This document shows positions 8,372-18,037 of a stretch of DNA of 64,000 nt, piece by piece; the stretch's first letter is position 1; every line of letters starts with the position of its first letter. Below the pieces are notes generated by a model, which was not told where the DNA came from, made no database searches, and saw only the letters and a program-made list of their open reading frames with translations. The translations under genes and the position numbers were made by a program. Origin of the DNA: Micromonospora sp. MA102 (GTDB lineage: Bacteria; Actinomycetota; Actinomycetes; Mycobacteriales; Micromonosporaceae); NCBI RefSeq assembly GCF_025460765.1, contig NZ_JAMWEG010000008.1:248001-312000 (forward strand), in the 5' to 3' direction.

Positions 8372-9207
8372 GGCAGCTCCTCCAGGTCGTCGGCGTCCTC
8401 GACGGGACGGGCGAGCAGCGCGATGCTGCCGGACGTCGCGGACGCCCAGAGCTTACCGGCGCCGCCGCCGAGCACCCCGTGGCTGTCCTTCACCGCGCCG
8501 AACCCGTGCTGGCCGCCGCAGATCTGCGGGAATCCGCTGGTGATCCGGCCGGAGGTGGTGTGCAGGTGGACGGTGAGGTCGCTGTCCTCGCGGACCCGCA
8601 CCGTGATGCTGCCGGAGATGGCGCTGAGCCGGATGTCGCTGCCCCGCGGGTTGTCCAGGTCGCAGGTGATCGACCCCGAGACGGCGTGGGCGCGGACGCG
8701 CTCGGGCGCGCTGTCGGCGAGGATCAGCTCGCCGGAGACCGTCTCGAGGTTGAGGTCGCCGCCGACGCCGAGCGCCTCGACGGGACCGGAGATGACCTTC
8801 GCGGAGGTGTGACCGCGCAGCCCCATGAGGGTGACCTGGCCGGACGTGACGTCGACCCGGGTGTCGCGGCGCAGGCCGGAGGCGACCAGCGAGCCGTCCA
8901 CCAGTTGCAGGTCGGCCAGCACGTGCGCGGGGACGGCGATGGAGACCTCGGCGCGGAACCGGCGGCCGAGCTGGCCGAGCCACCAGAGCATCCCCGGCCA
9001 GCGGGGCATCCGCTCGTGGCCGACGGTGAGCCGGCCGTCGCGCAGCTCGACGCGGACCGGTCGGCGGCTGATCCGGGTGACGTCCACCCGGGCCGGTCCG
9101 TCGGTGCCGACGACGTTGAGCCGGCCGCTGACGAGTCGGACGTCCAGCCGGGTGACCGGCTCGTCCATGGTGAGCCGTTGCGGGCTGTCGACCATCCAGG
9201 TGGTCAT
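8368..9207 (-). CDS. DUF4097-family beta-strand-repeat protein
   Basis: 279 residues. After ~60 residues the chain settles into repeated short beta strands of the form V-x-x-x-S-G-x-I-x-x (VDVTSGQVTLMGL, AKVISGPVEALGV, LETVSGELILAD, AHAVSGSITCDL, AISGSITVRV), which is the right-handed adhesin-like repeat of DUF4097/DUF4098. No signal peptide or membrane helix is seen, so it is probably cytoplasmic. It is translationally coupled to the PadR regulator and heads that operon. ATG 9207 follows a GGGGAGGA ribosome site. The biochemical role of the family is unknown. Confidence 0.85.
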   Translation of the reverse strand: MTTWMVDSPQRLTMDEPVTRLDVRLVSGRLNVVGTDGPARVDVTRISRRPVRVELRDGRLTVGHERMPRWPGMLWWLGQLGRRFRAEVSIAVPAHVLADLQLVDGSLVASGLRRDTRVDVTSGQVTLMGLRGHTSAKVISGPVEALGVGGDLNLETVSGELILADSAPERVRAHAVSGSITCDLDNPRGSDIRLSAISGSITVRVREDSDLTVHLHTTSGRITSGFPQICGGQHGFGAVKDSHGVLGGGAGKLWASATSGSIALLARPVEDADDLEELP

Positions 9208-9260
9208 GGCGTCCTCCCCTCGGTGACGCGCCGATCGGCGGCGCGTCGAGTGACGGGAGA

Positions 9261-9311
9261 AGCATAACGCGATACATCGCGACTGAACAAGACTGTCGCG
9301 ACTGTGTCGCG
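9261..9311 (-). promoter_or_regulatory. Promoter with two palindromic operators for the DUF4097-padR operon
   Basis: On the minus strand, TTGTTC (9290-9285) and TATGCT (9266-9261) are separated by 18 bp, a good vegetative promoter. The spacer contains the perfect inverted repeat CGCGAT-AC-ATCGCG (9268-9281). A second perfect palindrome, CGCGAC-TGT-GTCGCG (9297-9311), lies just upstream of the -35. A repressor bound at the first site would block polymerase directly. The adjacent PadR protein is the obvious candidate; this is inference. Confidence 0.7.
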
Positions 9312-9317
9312 TACGCG

Positions 9318-10229
9318 TCAGGCGGCCAGGTCCAGCTCCGCCTCCGCCGCGACCCGGGCCGGCGCCACCGGCCGGACGATCCGCACGCCGGTCGCCGCGG
9401 GCCGGACGGGCGTCCGGACCGGGCTCGGGTGGACGGCCGACTCGGCCGCCCGGGCCAGCATCCGCCGGTCCGCCCCGGCGGCCGGGTGCAGCGCGGCGGC
9501 CACCGTCACGGCGACGCTCAGGTCCCGCGCGCCGAGCACCCGGCGGACCGACGCCCAGAGCGTCTCCTCGCCGAGGAAGGCGGGCAGGGTGCTCGTGTCG
9601 CCCGCGTACCGGTAGGCGAGCCGGAGCGGGACCACCGGCGCGCCGGTGTCCACCGCGGCCTGGAACACCGCCGGGCGGAAGCCCCGGCCCGGCCGGCAGC
9701 CGGCCGCCACCCCGCACCAGGTCGTGCCCTCGGGGAACACCGCCACGGAGTGGCCGGCACGCAGCGCGCCCGCCACCCGGCCGACGGTGCCCGGCAGGTC
9801 GCGCGGCCGGGACCGGTCGACGAAGACCGTGCCGGCCGCGGCGGCCAGCGGGCCCAGCACCGGCCAGTCGCGGACCTCCCGCTTCGCCAGCATCCGGGCC
9901 GGGGCGACCGCGAGCAGCGCGAGGATGTCGAGCCAGGAGACGTGGTTGGCGACCAGCAGCGCCGGTGGTCGCGGCAGCCGGCCGCGCACCGCCAGCCGCA
10001 CGCCGAGGGCACGCAGCGTGCCCCGGGCCCAGCCGCGCAGCGCGGCCCGCCGGTCGCGGGCGGGCAGCAGCGGCAGCAGCGCGGCCAGGCCGACCCCGGC
10101 CGACAGCATCCCGAGTACGCCGAGCAGCCGCCCCACCCGGCGCGGCAGCGACACGTCCGGCGCGTGGGCCGCCGGCAGGCAGCCCGGCCCGCAGCCCGAG
10201 GCGGGGCGCCAGAGCCCGTCGCCGGTCAC
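9318..10229 (-). CDS. 1-acylglycerol-3-phosphate/lyso-ornithine-lipid O-acyltransferase (PlsC/OlsA-like)
   Basis: 303 residues with the four PlsC blocks: NHVSWLD (catalytic NHx4D), VDRSRPRDL, VAVFPEGT and a later VVPLRLAY. Membrane-associated helices lie at about residues 35-60. It transfers an acyl chain to a lyso-lipid at the inner membrane. It overlaps by 4 bp (GTGA) with an OlsB-like N-acyltransferase gene. In known systems OlsB makes lyso-ornithine lipid and OlsA completes it, so the pair suggests ornithine-lipid synthesis. A role as ordinary phosphatidic-acid acyltransferase remains possible. The Ala/Val-rich C-terminal ~50 residues look disordered. Confidence 0.82.
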   Translation of the reverse strand: MTGDGLWRPASGCGPGCLPAAHAPDVSLPRRVGRLLGVLGMLSAGVGLAALLPLLPARDRRAALRGWARGTLRALGVRLAVRGRLPRPPALLVANHVSWLDILALLAVAPARMLAKREVRDWPVLGPLAAAAGTVFVDRSRPRDLPGTVGRVAGALRAGHSVAVFPEGTTWCGVAAGCRPGRGFRPAVFQAAVDTGAPVVPLRLAYRYAGDTSTLPAFLGEETLWASVRRVLGARDLSVAVTVAAALHPAAGADRRMLARAAESAVHPSPVRTPVRPAATGVRIVRPVAPARVAAEAELDLAA

Positions 10230-11008
10230 GACGCCGCCCCGCCCAGGAAGTGCCTCAGGTAGCGCGGGTTCATCCGGTCCAGGGAGAACAGCACGTAGAA
10301 GTCGGCGCAGCCGAAGTCCGGGTCGTACGCCGGCTCCCCGCACACCCAGGCGCCGAGCCGCAGGTAGCCGCGGAGCAGCGGCGGGACGAGCGCGCGGCGC
10401 TCGGCGGGCGGCAACTCCGGCTCGGCGCGTCCGGCGGCGGCCGGCTCGGCGAACCAGGGGCGGCGGGGCGTCACGCGCAGCGGCGGCGGGGCCAGGTGCC
10501 GCGCGGTGACCTGGGACCACACCTCGGTGGCGGCGATCCCGCCGTCGGCCACCGGCACCGAGGCGCAGCCGCCCAGCCAGCGGGAGCCGCGCAGGTGCAG
10601 GTAGCGGGTGATCCCGGCCCACATCAGGTTGATCACGGCGCCGGAGCGGTGGTCCGGGTGCACGCAGGACCGGCCCGCCTCGACCAGGCCGTCGCGGAGC
10701 GGGCCCAGCGGGGTCAGGTCGAACTCGCCGTCGGCGTACCGGCGGTCGGTGCGTCCGGGCGGCAGCAGCCGGTAGGTGCCGACCACCTCGTCGGTGCCCT
10801 CGCGCAGCACGACCAGGTGGTCGCAGTACGCGTCGAACTCGTCGGTGTCGAGCCCGGCGGCCCCCGGGTGCAGGGTGGCGCCGAGTTCGCTGGCGAACAC
10901 CTCGTGACGCAGGCGTTGCGCGGCCGCGACCAGGGTCGGGTCGTCGGCGATCAGCAGGGTGTATCCGCTGGTCGTGAGGGGTGCGCCAGCGGCGTGCAGA
11001 ACGGCCAT
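10226..11008 (-). CDS. GNAT-fold N-acyltransferase, OlsB-like (ornithine-acyl carrier protein acyltransferase)
   Basis: 260 residues. It has the autoinducer-synthase/OlsB-like N-acyltransferase layout, with AQRLRHEVFASELGA near residue 35, then EFDAYCDHLVVL, VVGTYRLLPP, EAGRSCVHPDHRSG and a C-terminal DPDFGCADFYVLFSLDRMNPRYLRHF. These match the acyltransferase that N-acylates ornithine from acyl-ACP to give lyso-ornithine lipid. It is first of a two-gene unit with the PlsC-type acyltransferase. Phosphorus-free ornithine lipids would replace phospholipids in the membrane; that pathway role is inferred from pairing and motifs, not tested. Confidence 0.78.
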   Translation of the reverse strand: MAVLHAAGAPLTTSGYTLLIADDPTLVAAAQRLRHEVFASELGATLHPGAAGLDTDEFDAYCDHLVVLREGTDEVVGTYRLLPPGRTDRRYADGEFDLTPLGPLRDGLVEAGRSCVHPDHRSGAVINLMWAGITRYLHLRGSRWLGGCASVPVADGGIAATEVWSQVTARHLAPPPLRVTPRRPWFAEPAAAGRAEPELPPAERRALVPPLLRGYLRLGAWVCGEPAYDPDFGCADFYVLFSLDRMNPRYLRHFLGGAAS

Positions 11009-11179
11009 GGGTATCTGTGTAAGGTGCCCGGGTGCCGGCCCCGGGGATGAGGGGTGTCGATCCGGTGAACGCCGGTCGGCGCTCCGGCACGCCCCTCACC
11101 CGCGGCGGGCCGGCACCGGCGTGCGAGGCTGCCCGGGCGGACCCGGCGACGAGGCCGGCCGACCCCCGGGAGGTGCCAC

Positions 11180-11836
11180 GTGATCATCGAGTCCCGTTTC
11201 CACGGACCGGACGGCTCGGGCAACGGCGGCTGGAGCGCCGGGATCTTCGCCGCCGCGGTGGACGACCGGGGCCCGGTGGAGGTCACGCTGCGCAAGCCGC
11301 CGCCGCTGGAGACCCCGCTGACCGTCGTGGACGGCGAGGTCCGTGACCCGGACGGCCAGGTGATCGCCCAGGTACGCCGGGTCGAGCCGGTCCGCGCCGT
11401 GGTCCCGCCGGTGGACCGGTCGACGGCCGAGGCGGCGGCCGCCGCGTACCCGGGGCTGGTGGACCACCCCTTCCCCGGCTGCTACGTCTGCGGGCCGGCG
11501 AACCCGGCGGGGCTACGGATCTTCCCGGGCCGCCTGCCGGACGGGCGGACCGCCGCGCCGTTCCGGGTCCCGGCCGAGGTGGTGCCGGCGACCGTGTGGG
11601 CGGCGCTGGACTGCCCCGGCGGCTGGGCGGTGATCGCGCCCGGCCGCCCGTACGTGCTGGGCCGGATCGCCGCGCAGGTCACCGCGCTGCCGCGGCCCGG
11701 CGACGAGTGCGTGGTGACCGGGGCGATGGTCGGCGGCGCGGGACGCAAGGCCGAGGTGCACTCCAGCCTCTACGGCCCGGACGGCGCGCTGCTCGGCCAG
11801 GCGCGGGCCACGTGGATCGCGCTGCCGCCGGCCTGA
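11180..11836 (+). CDS. Hotdog-fold thioesterase-like protein, function unknown
   Basis: 218 residues with no membrane segment. Two half-domains resemble a double hotdog. The first ends near VAQVRRVEP. The second begins at HPFPGCYVCGPANPAGLRIFPG, a cysteine-containing motif that recurs in uncharacterised actinobacterial hotdog proteins, and ends with a typical beta sheet (GRIAAQVTAL, ECVVTGAMV, KAEVHSSLYGPDGALLGQARATWI). It may hydrolyse or bind acyl-CoA, but no catalytic acidic residue can be assigned. The start is GTG 11180 behind GGGAGG. It stands alone, divergent from the OlsB-like gene. Confidence 0.65.
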   Translation: MIIESRFHGPDGSGNGGWSAGIFAAAVDDRGPVEVTLRKPPPLETPLTVVDGEVRDPDGQVIAQVRRVEPVRAVVPPVDRSTAEAAAAAYPGLVDHPFPGCYVCGPANPAGLRIFPGRLPDGRTAAPFRVPAEVVPATVWAALDCPGGWAVIAPGRPYVLGRIAAQVTALPRPGDECVVTGAMVGGAGRKAEVHSSLYGPDGALLGQARATWIALPPA

Positions 11837-12000
11837 TCCCTCCTCCCTGCGGATGATCCGCTCCTGCCCCGGGTGGAGGAGGGCGTACGCATCCCGCCTG
11901 ATTGACCCCCTTGCGCCGGGTTGGAAGGCTGTGCACGGCGCCCCCGCAACGGCGCACCCACCGGCGTGCGTCGAGCCCGCCGGGGCAGGAGAGGAGAACG

Positions 12001-12939
12001 ATGTCCGACGGGCAGCCAAGCCCCAGTGCCGGGACCGGCCAGATCGTGGTGTCGGGACTGACGAAGGTATACAAGAACGTCCGGGCGGTGGACAACCTGT
12101 CCTTCACCGTCCAGCCGGGCCGGGTCACCGGCTTCCTCGGCCCGAACGGCGCCGGCAAGACGACCACCCTGCGCATGCTGCTCAACCTGGTCACGCCGAC
12201 CGCGGGTGAGGCCACGATCGGCGGCCACCGGTACGCCGACCTGCCCGACCCGCTGCGCACGGTGGGCGCGGTGCTGGAGGCGTCGAGCGCGCACAAGGGC
12301 CGCACCGGGATCAACCACCTGCGGGTGATCTGCGCGGCGGCGGGCCTGCCCCGCAGTCGGGCCGACGAGGCGCTCGCCCTGGTCGGGCTGACCCCGGCCG
12401 CGAAGCGCAAGTTCAAGGGCTACTCGCTGGGCATGAAGCAGCGGCTCGGGATCGCCGCGGCCATGCTCGGCGACCCGCGGGTGCTGATCCTCGACGAACC
12501 GGCCAACGGCCTGGACCCGGAGGGGATCCGCTGGATGCGCGGCTTCCTCAAGGGGCTGGCCACCGAGGGGCGCACGGTGCTGGTCTCCAGCCACCTGCTC
12601 TCCGAGATGCAGTTGCTCGCCGACGACGTGGTGATCATCGCGGCCGGCAAGCTGGTCCGGCAGGGGCCGGTCGAGCAGGTGATCGGCTCGATGACGCACG
12701 GCGCCCGGGTCCGGGTGCGCACCCCGCAGGGCGACGAGCTGGCCGCGGCGCTGCGCGAGCAGTCGGCCACGGTGGACGCCGACGGGCACGGCGCGCTGCT
12801 GGTGACCGGGGTGGACGCGCCGACGGTCGGCCGGGTGGCCCTGGCCGCCAAGGTGGAGCTGCACGAGCTGACCACCGAACGCCCCGACCTCGAAGGGGTC
12901 TTCCTGGAGCTGACGGCCGGAAAGGCGGAGATCCGATGA
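12001..12939 (+). CDS. ABC transporter ATP-binding protein (ABC-2 exporter family)
   Basis: 312 residues. The nucleotide-binding domain has Walker A GPNGAGKTT, signature YSLGMKQRLGIA, Walker B VLILDEPANGLDP and the H-loop in SSHLLSEM. A C-terminal extension of ~90 residues is typical of the DrrA/YxlF-type exporter subgroup. It energises the permease encoded immediately downstream, with which it overlaps by 4 bp (ATGA). ATG 12001 follows a strong GGAGAGGAG ribosome site. The substrate is unknown; such pairs export peptides, antibiotics or lipids. Confidence 0.93.
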   Translation: MSDGQPSPSAGTGQIVVSGLTKVYKNVRAVDNLSFTVQPGRVTGFLGPNGAGKTTTLRMLLNLVTPTAGEATIGGHRYADLPDPLRTVGAVLEASSAHKGRTGINHLRVICAAAGLPRSRADEALALVGLTPAAKRKFKGYSLGMKQRLGIAAAMLGDPRVLILDEPANGLDPEGIRWMRGFLKGLATEGRTVLVSSHLLSEMQLLADDVVIIAAGKLVRQGPVEQVIGSMTHGARVRVRTPQGDELAAALREQSATVDADGHGALLVTGVDAPTVGRVALAAKVELHELTTERPDLEGVFLELTAGKAEIR

Positions 12940-13760
12940 ATCTGGTCCGATCCGAGCTCCTCAAGATCCGTTCCACCAACACCTGGTGGATCTTCGCGCT
13001 GATCACGGTGCCGCTGTGGGCCCTCGCGATGGCGTTCAACTGGTTGCAGACCGAGGCTCTGACCAGCGGCAACATCGGCGAGGTGCCGGCCGACCAGGCC
13101 GACCAGGTGCAGGCCGTCTCCAGCGCCGACAGCCTGGCCGCCAACCTCTACACCAACGGCCAGTTCTTCGGGCTGCTCATCGTGATGCTGCTCGGCATCG
13201 TGGTGGTGACCAGCGAGTTCTTCCACCAGACGGTGACCACCACGTTCCTCACCGCGCCCCACCGCACCGCGGTGATGCTGGCCAAGCTGGTCGCCGCCGG
13301 CCTGCTGGCAGTGCTCTTCTGGCTGGGCACCACGGTGCTGAACCTGGTCTTCGCGCCGCTGATCCTGAACGCCACGGACGTCGGCGCCCAGTTCGGCAGC
13401 GGCGCGGTCTGGCGGGCGGTGGCCCTCAACGGGCTGGCCTACCTGCTCTGGTCGGTGCTCGGCGTCGGGCTCGGTGTGCTGATCCGCAGCCAGATCGGCG
13501 CCACGGTGACCGGCATCCTGCTCTACCTGGGCGGCGCCATCGGCGCGGCCATCGCGATCGGGCTGCTGGCCGCGAAGTTCGGTGACTGGATCAACCAGCT
13601 CCAGCTGCTCGTCCCGTCGCTGGCGTCGTCGCTGATGGTGAGCGGCGCCGAGATCCCGGGCAACCCGCCGCGCTGGGCCGGGGCCGCCGTGCTCGTCGGC
13701 TACGCCGTGGTGGCCGGGGTGATCGGCGTGCTGACCATCCGGCGCCGCGACATCTCCTGA
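12936..13760 (+). CDS. ABC-2 type transporter permease
   Basis: 274 residues with six membrane segments. The first follows the family-typical N-terminus NLVRSELLKIRSTNTWW, then there is a ~55-residue external loop, then five helices, several rich in Gly/Ala/Leu. The helix after VVTSEFFHQTVTTTFLTAPHR is the usual ABC-2 element. It pairs with the preceding ATPase (ATGA overlap) to form an exporter. A strong hairpin terminator follows 19 bp after the stop. Confidence 0.9.
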   Translation: MNLVRSELLKIRSTNTWWIFALITVPLWALAMAFNWLQTEALTSGNIGEVPADQADQVQAVSSADSLAANLYTNGQFFGLLIVMLLGIVVVTSEFFHQTVTTTFLTAPHRTAVMLAKLVAAGLLAVLFWLGTTVLNLVFAPLILNATDVGAQFGSGAVWRAVALNGLAYLLWSVLGVGLGVLIRSQIGATVTGILLYLGGAIGAAIAIGLLAAKFGDWINQLQLLVPSLASSLMVSGAEIPGNPPRWAGAAVLVGYAVVAGVIGVLTIRRRDIS

Positions 13761-13778
13761 GTCGGCTACCCGACACGG

Positions 13779-13811
13779 CCCCGATCGGTGACTCTGTGTC
13801 ACCGGTCGGGG
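13779..13811 (+). terminator. Hairpin terminator after the ABC exporter operon
   Basis: Two 14-nt arms (CCCCGATCGGTGAC and GTCACCGGTCGGGG) pair with a single G-T wobble around a 5-nt loop. There is no long T-tract, as usual for GC-rich actinobacteria. The remaining ~200 bp to kgd is leader or promoter sequence in which I see no other gene. Confidence 0.7.
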
Positions 13812-14016
13812 TCGTCGCTGTCTAGCAGGAGTGGGCGGGACACGCAGCGTTTGCCGAACTTCTGGCATCTTCTGTGAAACGGACCACCAGCCGGAGGCGA
13901 GAATGCCTGCGTCGATCGCACGGCGTAGCCTGGGACCCGTCTCTCGTGCGCCCGGGAACGGGCTCGGGAGCGCCCGCGTGACATTCACAACCGCGTGAAA
14001 GAGGCGATTAGCGGCC

Positions 14017-17000
14017 GTGTCGACCCAGCAGACTTCGCAGGAGAACCCACTGGCGGGTTTCGGCCCGAACGAGTGGATCGTCGAGGAGATGTACCAGCGC
14101 TATCTCGCCGACCCCTCGAGCGTCGACTCGGCCTGGCACGACTTCTTCGCCGACTACCGGCCGGCGCCCGGTGCCGCCACCCCGCGCTCCGAGGCCCAGG
14201 CCGCCCCGGCCAAGCCGGCCGTCCGCCCCGAGCCGGGCGAGCAGCAGGAGGCCGTCGCCACGGTCACCCAGCAGCCCGCCGCCAAGCCGGCGCCCGCCCC
14301 CGCGAAGCCGGCCGCCAAGCCGGCGGCGAAGGCCCCGGAGCCGGCTCCGGCGAAGAAGGCCGCCCCGGCCAAGCCGGCCGCCAAGGCGCCGACCGCGAGC
14401 GCCGCCGGCACCACCCCGCTGCGCGGGGTCGCCGCCAAGATCGTGCAGAACATGGACGCCTCGCTCGCCGTGCCGACCGCGACCAGCGTCCGCGCGGTGC
14501 CGGCGAAGCTGCTGGTGGACAACCGCATCGTGATCAACAACCACCTGGCCCGCGGCCGCGGCGGCAAGGTGAGCTTCACCCACCTGATCGGCTACGCGTT
14601 GGTCCGGGCGCTTGTCGAGCACCCGGAGATGAACAACTCCTTCGCCGAGGTCGACGGCAAGCCCGCGATGGTCCGCCCCGAGCACGTCAACCTGGGCATC
14701 GCCATCGACCTGGCCAAGCCGGACGGCTCCCGCAACCTGGTGGTGCCCTCCATCAAGGGCTGCGAGCAGATGGACTTCCGGCAGTTCTGGCAGGCGTACG
14801 AGGACGTGGTCCGGCGCGCCCGCCGCAACGAGCTGACCATGGAGGACTACGCCGGCACCACGATCTCGCTGACCAACCCGGGCGGCATCGGCACGGTCCA
14901 CTCGATCCCGCGCCTCATGCAGGGCCAGAGCGCCATCATCGGCGTCGGTGCCATGGAGTACCCGGCGCCCTACCAGGGCATGAGCGAGGCGACCCTGGCC
15001 GACCTCGCGGTCAGCAAGATCATCACCCTGACCAGCACGTACGACCACCGGATCATCCAGGGCGCGCAGTCCGGCGAGTTCCTCAAGGTGATGCACGAGC
15101 TGCTGCTCGGCGAGCGCGGCTTCTACGACCAGATCTTCACCTCGTTGCGCCTCCCCTACGAGCCGGTGCGCTGGGTGCAGGACGTGGCCGTCGACTCCGA
15201 GGGCCAGATCAACAAGACCGCGCGGGTGCACGAGCTGATCCACGCGTACCGGGTGCGCGGCCACCTCATGGCCGACACCGACCCGCTGGAGTTCAAGATC
15301 CGGAAGCACCCCGACCTGGATGTCCTCCAGCACGGGCTGACCCTGTGGGACCTTGACCGGGTCTTCCCGGTCAACGGCTTCGCCGGCCGGCAGCGGATGA
15401 AGCTGCGTTCGATCCTCGGCGTGCTGCGCGACTCCTACTGCCGCCGCGTCGGCATCGAGTACATGCACATCCAGGACCCGGAGGAGCGTCGCTGGATCCA
15501 GGAGCGGGTCGAGCGCAAGTACGAGAAGCCCAGCGCGGACGAGCAGAAGCACGTGCTCAACCGGCTCAACGCCGCCGAGGCGTTCGAGACCTTCCTCCAG
15601 ACCAAGTACGTCGGCCAGAAGCGCTTCTCGCTGGAGGGCGGCGAGTCGCTGATCCCGCTGCTCGGCGAGGTCCTGGAGTGCTCCGCCGAGGGCGGCCTGG
15701 ACGAGGTCGAGATCGGCATGGCCCACCGCGGGCGGCTCAACGTGCTGGCCAACATCGTCGGCAAGCCGTACGAGAAGATCTTCTCGGAGTTCGAGGGGCA
15801 CCTCGACCCGCGCTCCACCCAGGGCTCGGGTGACGTGAAGTACCACCTCGGCCAGAACGGCAAGTTCAGCACCCCGGACGGCGCGCACGCGGTCAAGGTG
15901 TCGGTGGTGGCGAACCCGTCGCACCTGGAGGCCGTGGACCCGGTGCTGGAGGGCATCGTCCGGGCCAAGCAGGACCGGATCGACCTCAAGCTGGAGGGCT
16001 ACACCGTGCTGCCGCTGGCGGTGCACGGTGACGCCGCCTTCGCCGGCCAGGGCGTGGTCGCCGAGACCCTCAACCTGTCGCAGCTGCGCGGCTACCGCAC
16101 CGGCGGCACCGTGCACGTGGTGGTCAACAACCAGGTCGGCTTCACCACCGCCCCGGAATACAGCCGGTCCAGCCTCTACAGCACCGATGTCGCCCGGATG
16201 ATCCAGGCGCCGATCTTCCACGTCAACGGCGACGACCCCGAGGCCGTCGTCCGGGTGGCCCGGCTCGCCTTCGAGTACCGGCAGGCGTTCAACAAGGACG
16301 TCGTCATCGACATGGTCTGCTACCGCCGGCGCGGGCACAACGAGGGCGACGACCCGTCGATGTCCAACCCGCAGATGTACAAGATCATCGACTCGAAGCG
16401 CTCGGTCCGGAAGCTCTACACCGAGGAGCTCATCGGGCGGGGCGACATCACCGTGGAGGACGCGGAGGAGCTGCTGCGCGACTACCAGTCGCAGCTGGAG
16501 CGGGTCTTCAAGGCCACCCGGGACGCCGCCACCACGCCGCGCCAGCTCAGCCGGCCGCGCCGCGAGGAGGAGCCGGAGCCGCAGGTCGACACCGCCACCG
16601 ACGCCGCCGTGGTCAAGGCGGTCGGCGAGGCGCACGTCAACCTGCCGGAGGGCTTCACCCCGCACAAGCGGATCCAGCAGCTGCTGGAGCGGCGGCGCAA
16701 GATGTCCGTCGAGGGCGGCATCGACTGGGGCTTCGGCGAGATCATCGCGTTCGGCGCGCTGCTGCACGACGGGGTCACCGTCCGGCTCGCCGGGCAGGAC
16801 TCCCGCCGGGGCACCTTCGTCCAGCGGCACGCGTCGGTGGTCGACGCGAAGACCGGCGACGACTACCTGCCGCTGAAGTCGCTCACCGCCGACGGCGAGC
16901 GGTCCCGCTTCTTCGTGCACGACTCGCTGCTCTCGGAGTACGCGGCCATGGGCTTCGAGTACGGCTACTCGGTGGAGAACATCAACGCGCTGGTCGCCTG

Positions 17001-17754
17001 GGAGGCCCAGTTCGGTGACTTCGTCAACGGCGCCCAGTCGGTGATCGACGAGTTCATCTCGTCGGGCGAGGTGAAGTGGGGCCAGCGCTCCGCGGTCACC
17101 CTGCTGCTGCCGCACGGCCACGAGGGCCAGGGCCCGGACCACACCTCCGGTCGCCCGGAGCGGTTCCTCCAGCTCTGCGCCGAGGACAACATGCGGGTGG
17201 CCATCCCGACCACCCCGGCGAGCTACTTCCACCTGCTGCGCCGCCAGGCCCTGTCGCCGAAGCGCAAGCCGCTGGTGGTGTTCACCCCGAAGTCGCTGCT
17301 GCGCCACAAGCTCTGCGTGTCGCAGGTGGAGGACTTCACCACGGGCACCTTCCAGCCGGTGCTGGCCGACACCGCCGCCCCGGCGCCGGAGCAGGTGAAG
17401 CGGGTGCTGCTCTGCTCGGGCAAGGTCTACTACGACCTGTTCCAGGCCCGGCAGGAGCGGGGCGTGACCGACACGGTGATCCTGCGGATGGAGCAGCTCT
17501 ACCCGCTGCCCGTCGAGGAGGTCCGGGCCGCCCTGTCGCAGTACCCGAACGCCGAGGACTTCGCCTGGGTCCAGGAGGAGCCGGCCAACCAGGGCGCCTG
17601 GTCGTTCGTCGCGCTCAACCTGCTGGAGCACCTGCCCGAGGTCCGGCTGCGCCGCATCTCGCGTCCGGCCGCCGCCGCGCCGGCGGTCGGCTCGGCGAAG
17701 ATGCACGAGGTCGAGCAGAACGCGCTGATCGAGGCGGCTCTCCCCCGCCCGTGA
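14017..17754 (+). CDS. kgd: Multifunctional 2-oxoglutarate decarboxylase/dehydrogenase (E1o with fused succinyltransferase domain)
   Basis: 1245 residues. An N-terminal helix segment ([20 protein letters not shown]) is followed by an Ala/Pro/Lys-rich linker (about 50-130), then an E2-type acyltransferase core (about 135-370, catalytic [10 protein letters not shown]). The thiamine-diphosphate E1 part then runs to the end ([47 protein letters not shown]). This is the actinobacterial fusion that works without a separate lipoylated E2o, feeding the TCA cycle at 2-oxoglutarate. In mycobacteria it is inhibited by the FHA protein GarA. It starts at GTG 14017 and is followed by a strong terminator. 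Confidence 0.97.
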   Translation: MSTQQTSQENPLAGFGPNEWIVEEMYQRYLADPSSVDSAWHDFFADYRPAPGAATPRSEAQAAPAKPAVRPEPGEQQEAVATVTQQPAAKPAPAPAKPAAKPAAKAPEPAPAKKAAPAKPAAKAPTASAAGTTPLRGVAAKIVQNMDASLAVPTATSVRAVPAKLLVDNRIVINNHLARGRGGKVSFTHLIGYALVRALVEHPEMNNSFAEVDGKPAMVRPEHVNLGIAIDLAKPDGSRNLVVPSIKGCEQMDFRQFWQAYEDVVRRARRNELTMEDYAGTTISLTNPGGIGTVHSIPRLMQGQSAIIGVGAMEYPAPYQGMSEATLADLAVSKIITLTSTYDHRIIQGAQSGEFLKVMHELLLGERGFYDQIFTSLRLPYEPVRWVQDVAVDSEGQINKTARVHELIHAYRVRGHLMADTDPLEFKIRKHPDLDVLQHGLTLWDLDRVFPVNGFAGRQRMKLRSILGVLRDSYCRRVGIEYMHIQDPEERRWIQERVERKYEKPSADEQKHVLNRLNAAEAFETFLQTKYVGQKRFSLEGGESLIPLLGEVLECSAEGGLDEVEIGMAHRGRLNVLANIVGKPYEKIFSEFEGHLDPRSTQGSGDVKYHLGQNGKFSTPDGAHAVKVSVVANPSHLEAVDPVLEGIVRAKQDRIDLKLEGYTVLPLAVHGDAAFAGQGVVAETLNLSQLRGYRTGGTVHVVVNNQVGFTTAPEYSRSSLYSTDVARMIQAPIFHVNGDDPEAVVRVARLAFEYRQAFNKDVVIDMVCYRRRGHNEGDDPSMSNPQMYKIIDSKRSVRKLYTEELIGRGDITVEDAEELLRDYQSQLERVFKATRDAATTPRQLSRPRREEEPEPQVDTATDAAVVKAVGEAHVNLPEGFTPHKRIQQLLERRRKMSVEGGIDWGFGEIIAFGALLHDGVTVRLAGQDSRRGTFVQRHASVVDAKTGDDYLPLKSLTADGERSRFFVHDSLLSEYAAMGFEYGYSVENINALVAWEAQFGDFVNGAQSVIDEFISSGEVKWGQRSAVTLLLPHGHEGQGPDHTSGRPERFLQLCAEDNMRVAIPTTPASYFHLLRRQALSPKRKPLVVFTPKSLLRHKLCVSQVEDFTTGTFQPVLADTAAPAPEQVKRVLLCSGKVYYDLFQARQERGVTDTVILRMEQLYPLPVEEVRAALSQYPNAEDFAWVQEEPANQGAWSFVALNLLEHLPEVRLRRISRPAAAAPAVGSAKMHEVEQNALIEAALPRP

Positions 17755-17773
17755 CCTGACCGCACCGCCGGCA

Positions 17774-17810
17774 CGAGGGGCAGCGACCGTACGACGGCCG
17801 CTGCCCCTCG
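17774..17810 (+). terminator. Hairpin terminator after kgd
   Basis: Perfect 12-bp arms (CGAGGGGCAGCG and CGCTGCCCCTCG), with a further inner CCGT/ACGG helix. It sits between the kgd stop and the small DUF6104 gene. Confidence 0.72.
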
Positions 17811-17848
17811 TCGGTGTGGCGGCCCCCTTCTTCCGCGAGAGGACGCAC

Positions 17849-18028
17849 ATGTACTTCACCGACCGTGGCATCGAGGAACTTGTCGAGCGCCGGGGCGACG
17901 AGCAGGTCACCCTGGAGTGGCTGGGCGAGCGGCTCCGTGACTTCGTCGACCTGAACCCGGAGTTCGAGACCCCGATCGAGCGGTTCGCCACCTGGCTGGC
18001 GCGGCTCGACGACGAGGACGACGAGTAG
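17849..18028 (+). CDS. DUF6104-family small protein
   Basis: 59 residues beginning MYFTDRGIEELVERRGDEQV and ending in an acidic tail (LARLDDEDDE). It is a small conserved actinobacterial protein found next to kgd in related genomes (recalled). It is probably helical and cytoplasmic; its function is unknown. The ATG at 17849 is preceded by GAGAGGA. The upstream in-frame start at 17816 would add 11 residues without a better ribosome site. Confidence 0.8.
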   Translation: MYFTDRGIEELVERRGDEQVTLEWLGERLRDFVDLNPEFETPIERFATWLARLDDEDDE

Positions 18029-18037
18029 GTCGGCGGT

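Noticed and set aside
14008-17991. 1327-codon open frame antisense to kgd
   Set aside because: It is the mirror of a clearly real gene in very GC-rich DNA, with His/Arg/Gly-rich low-complexity sequence and no recognisable domain.
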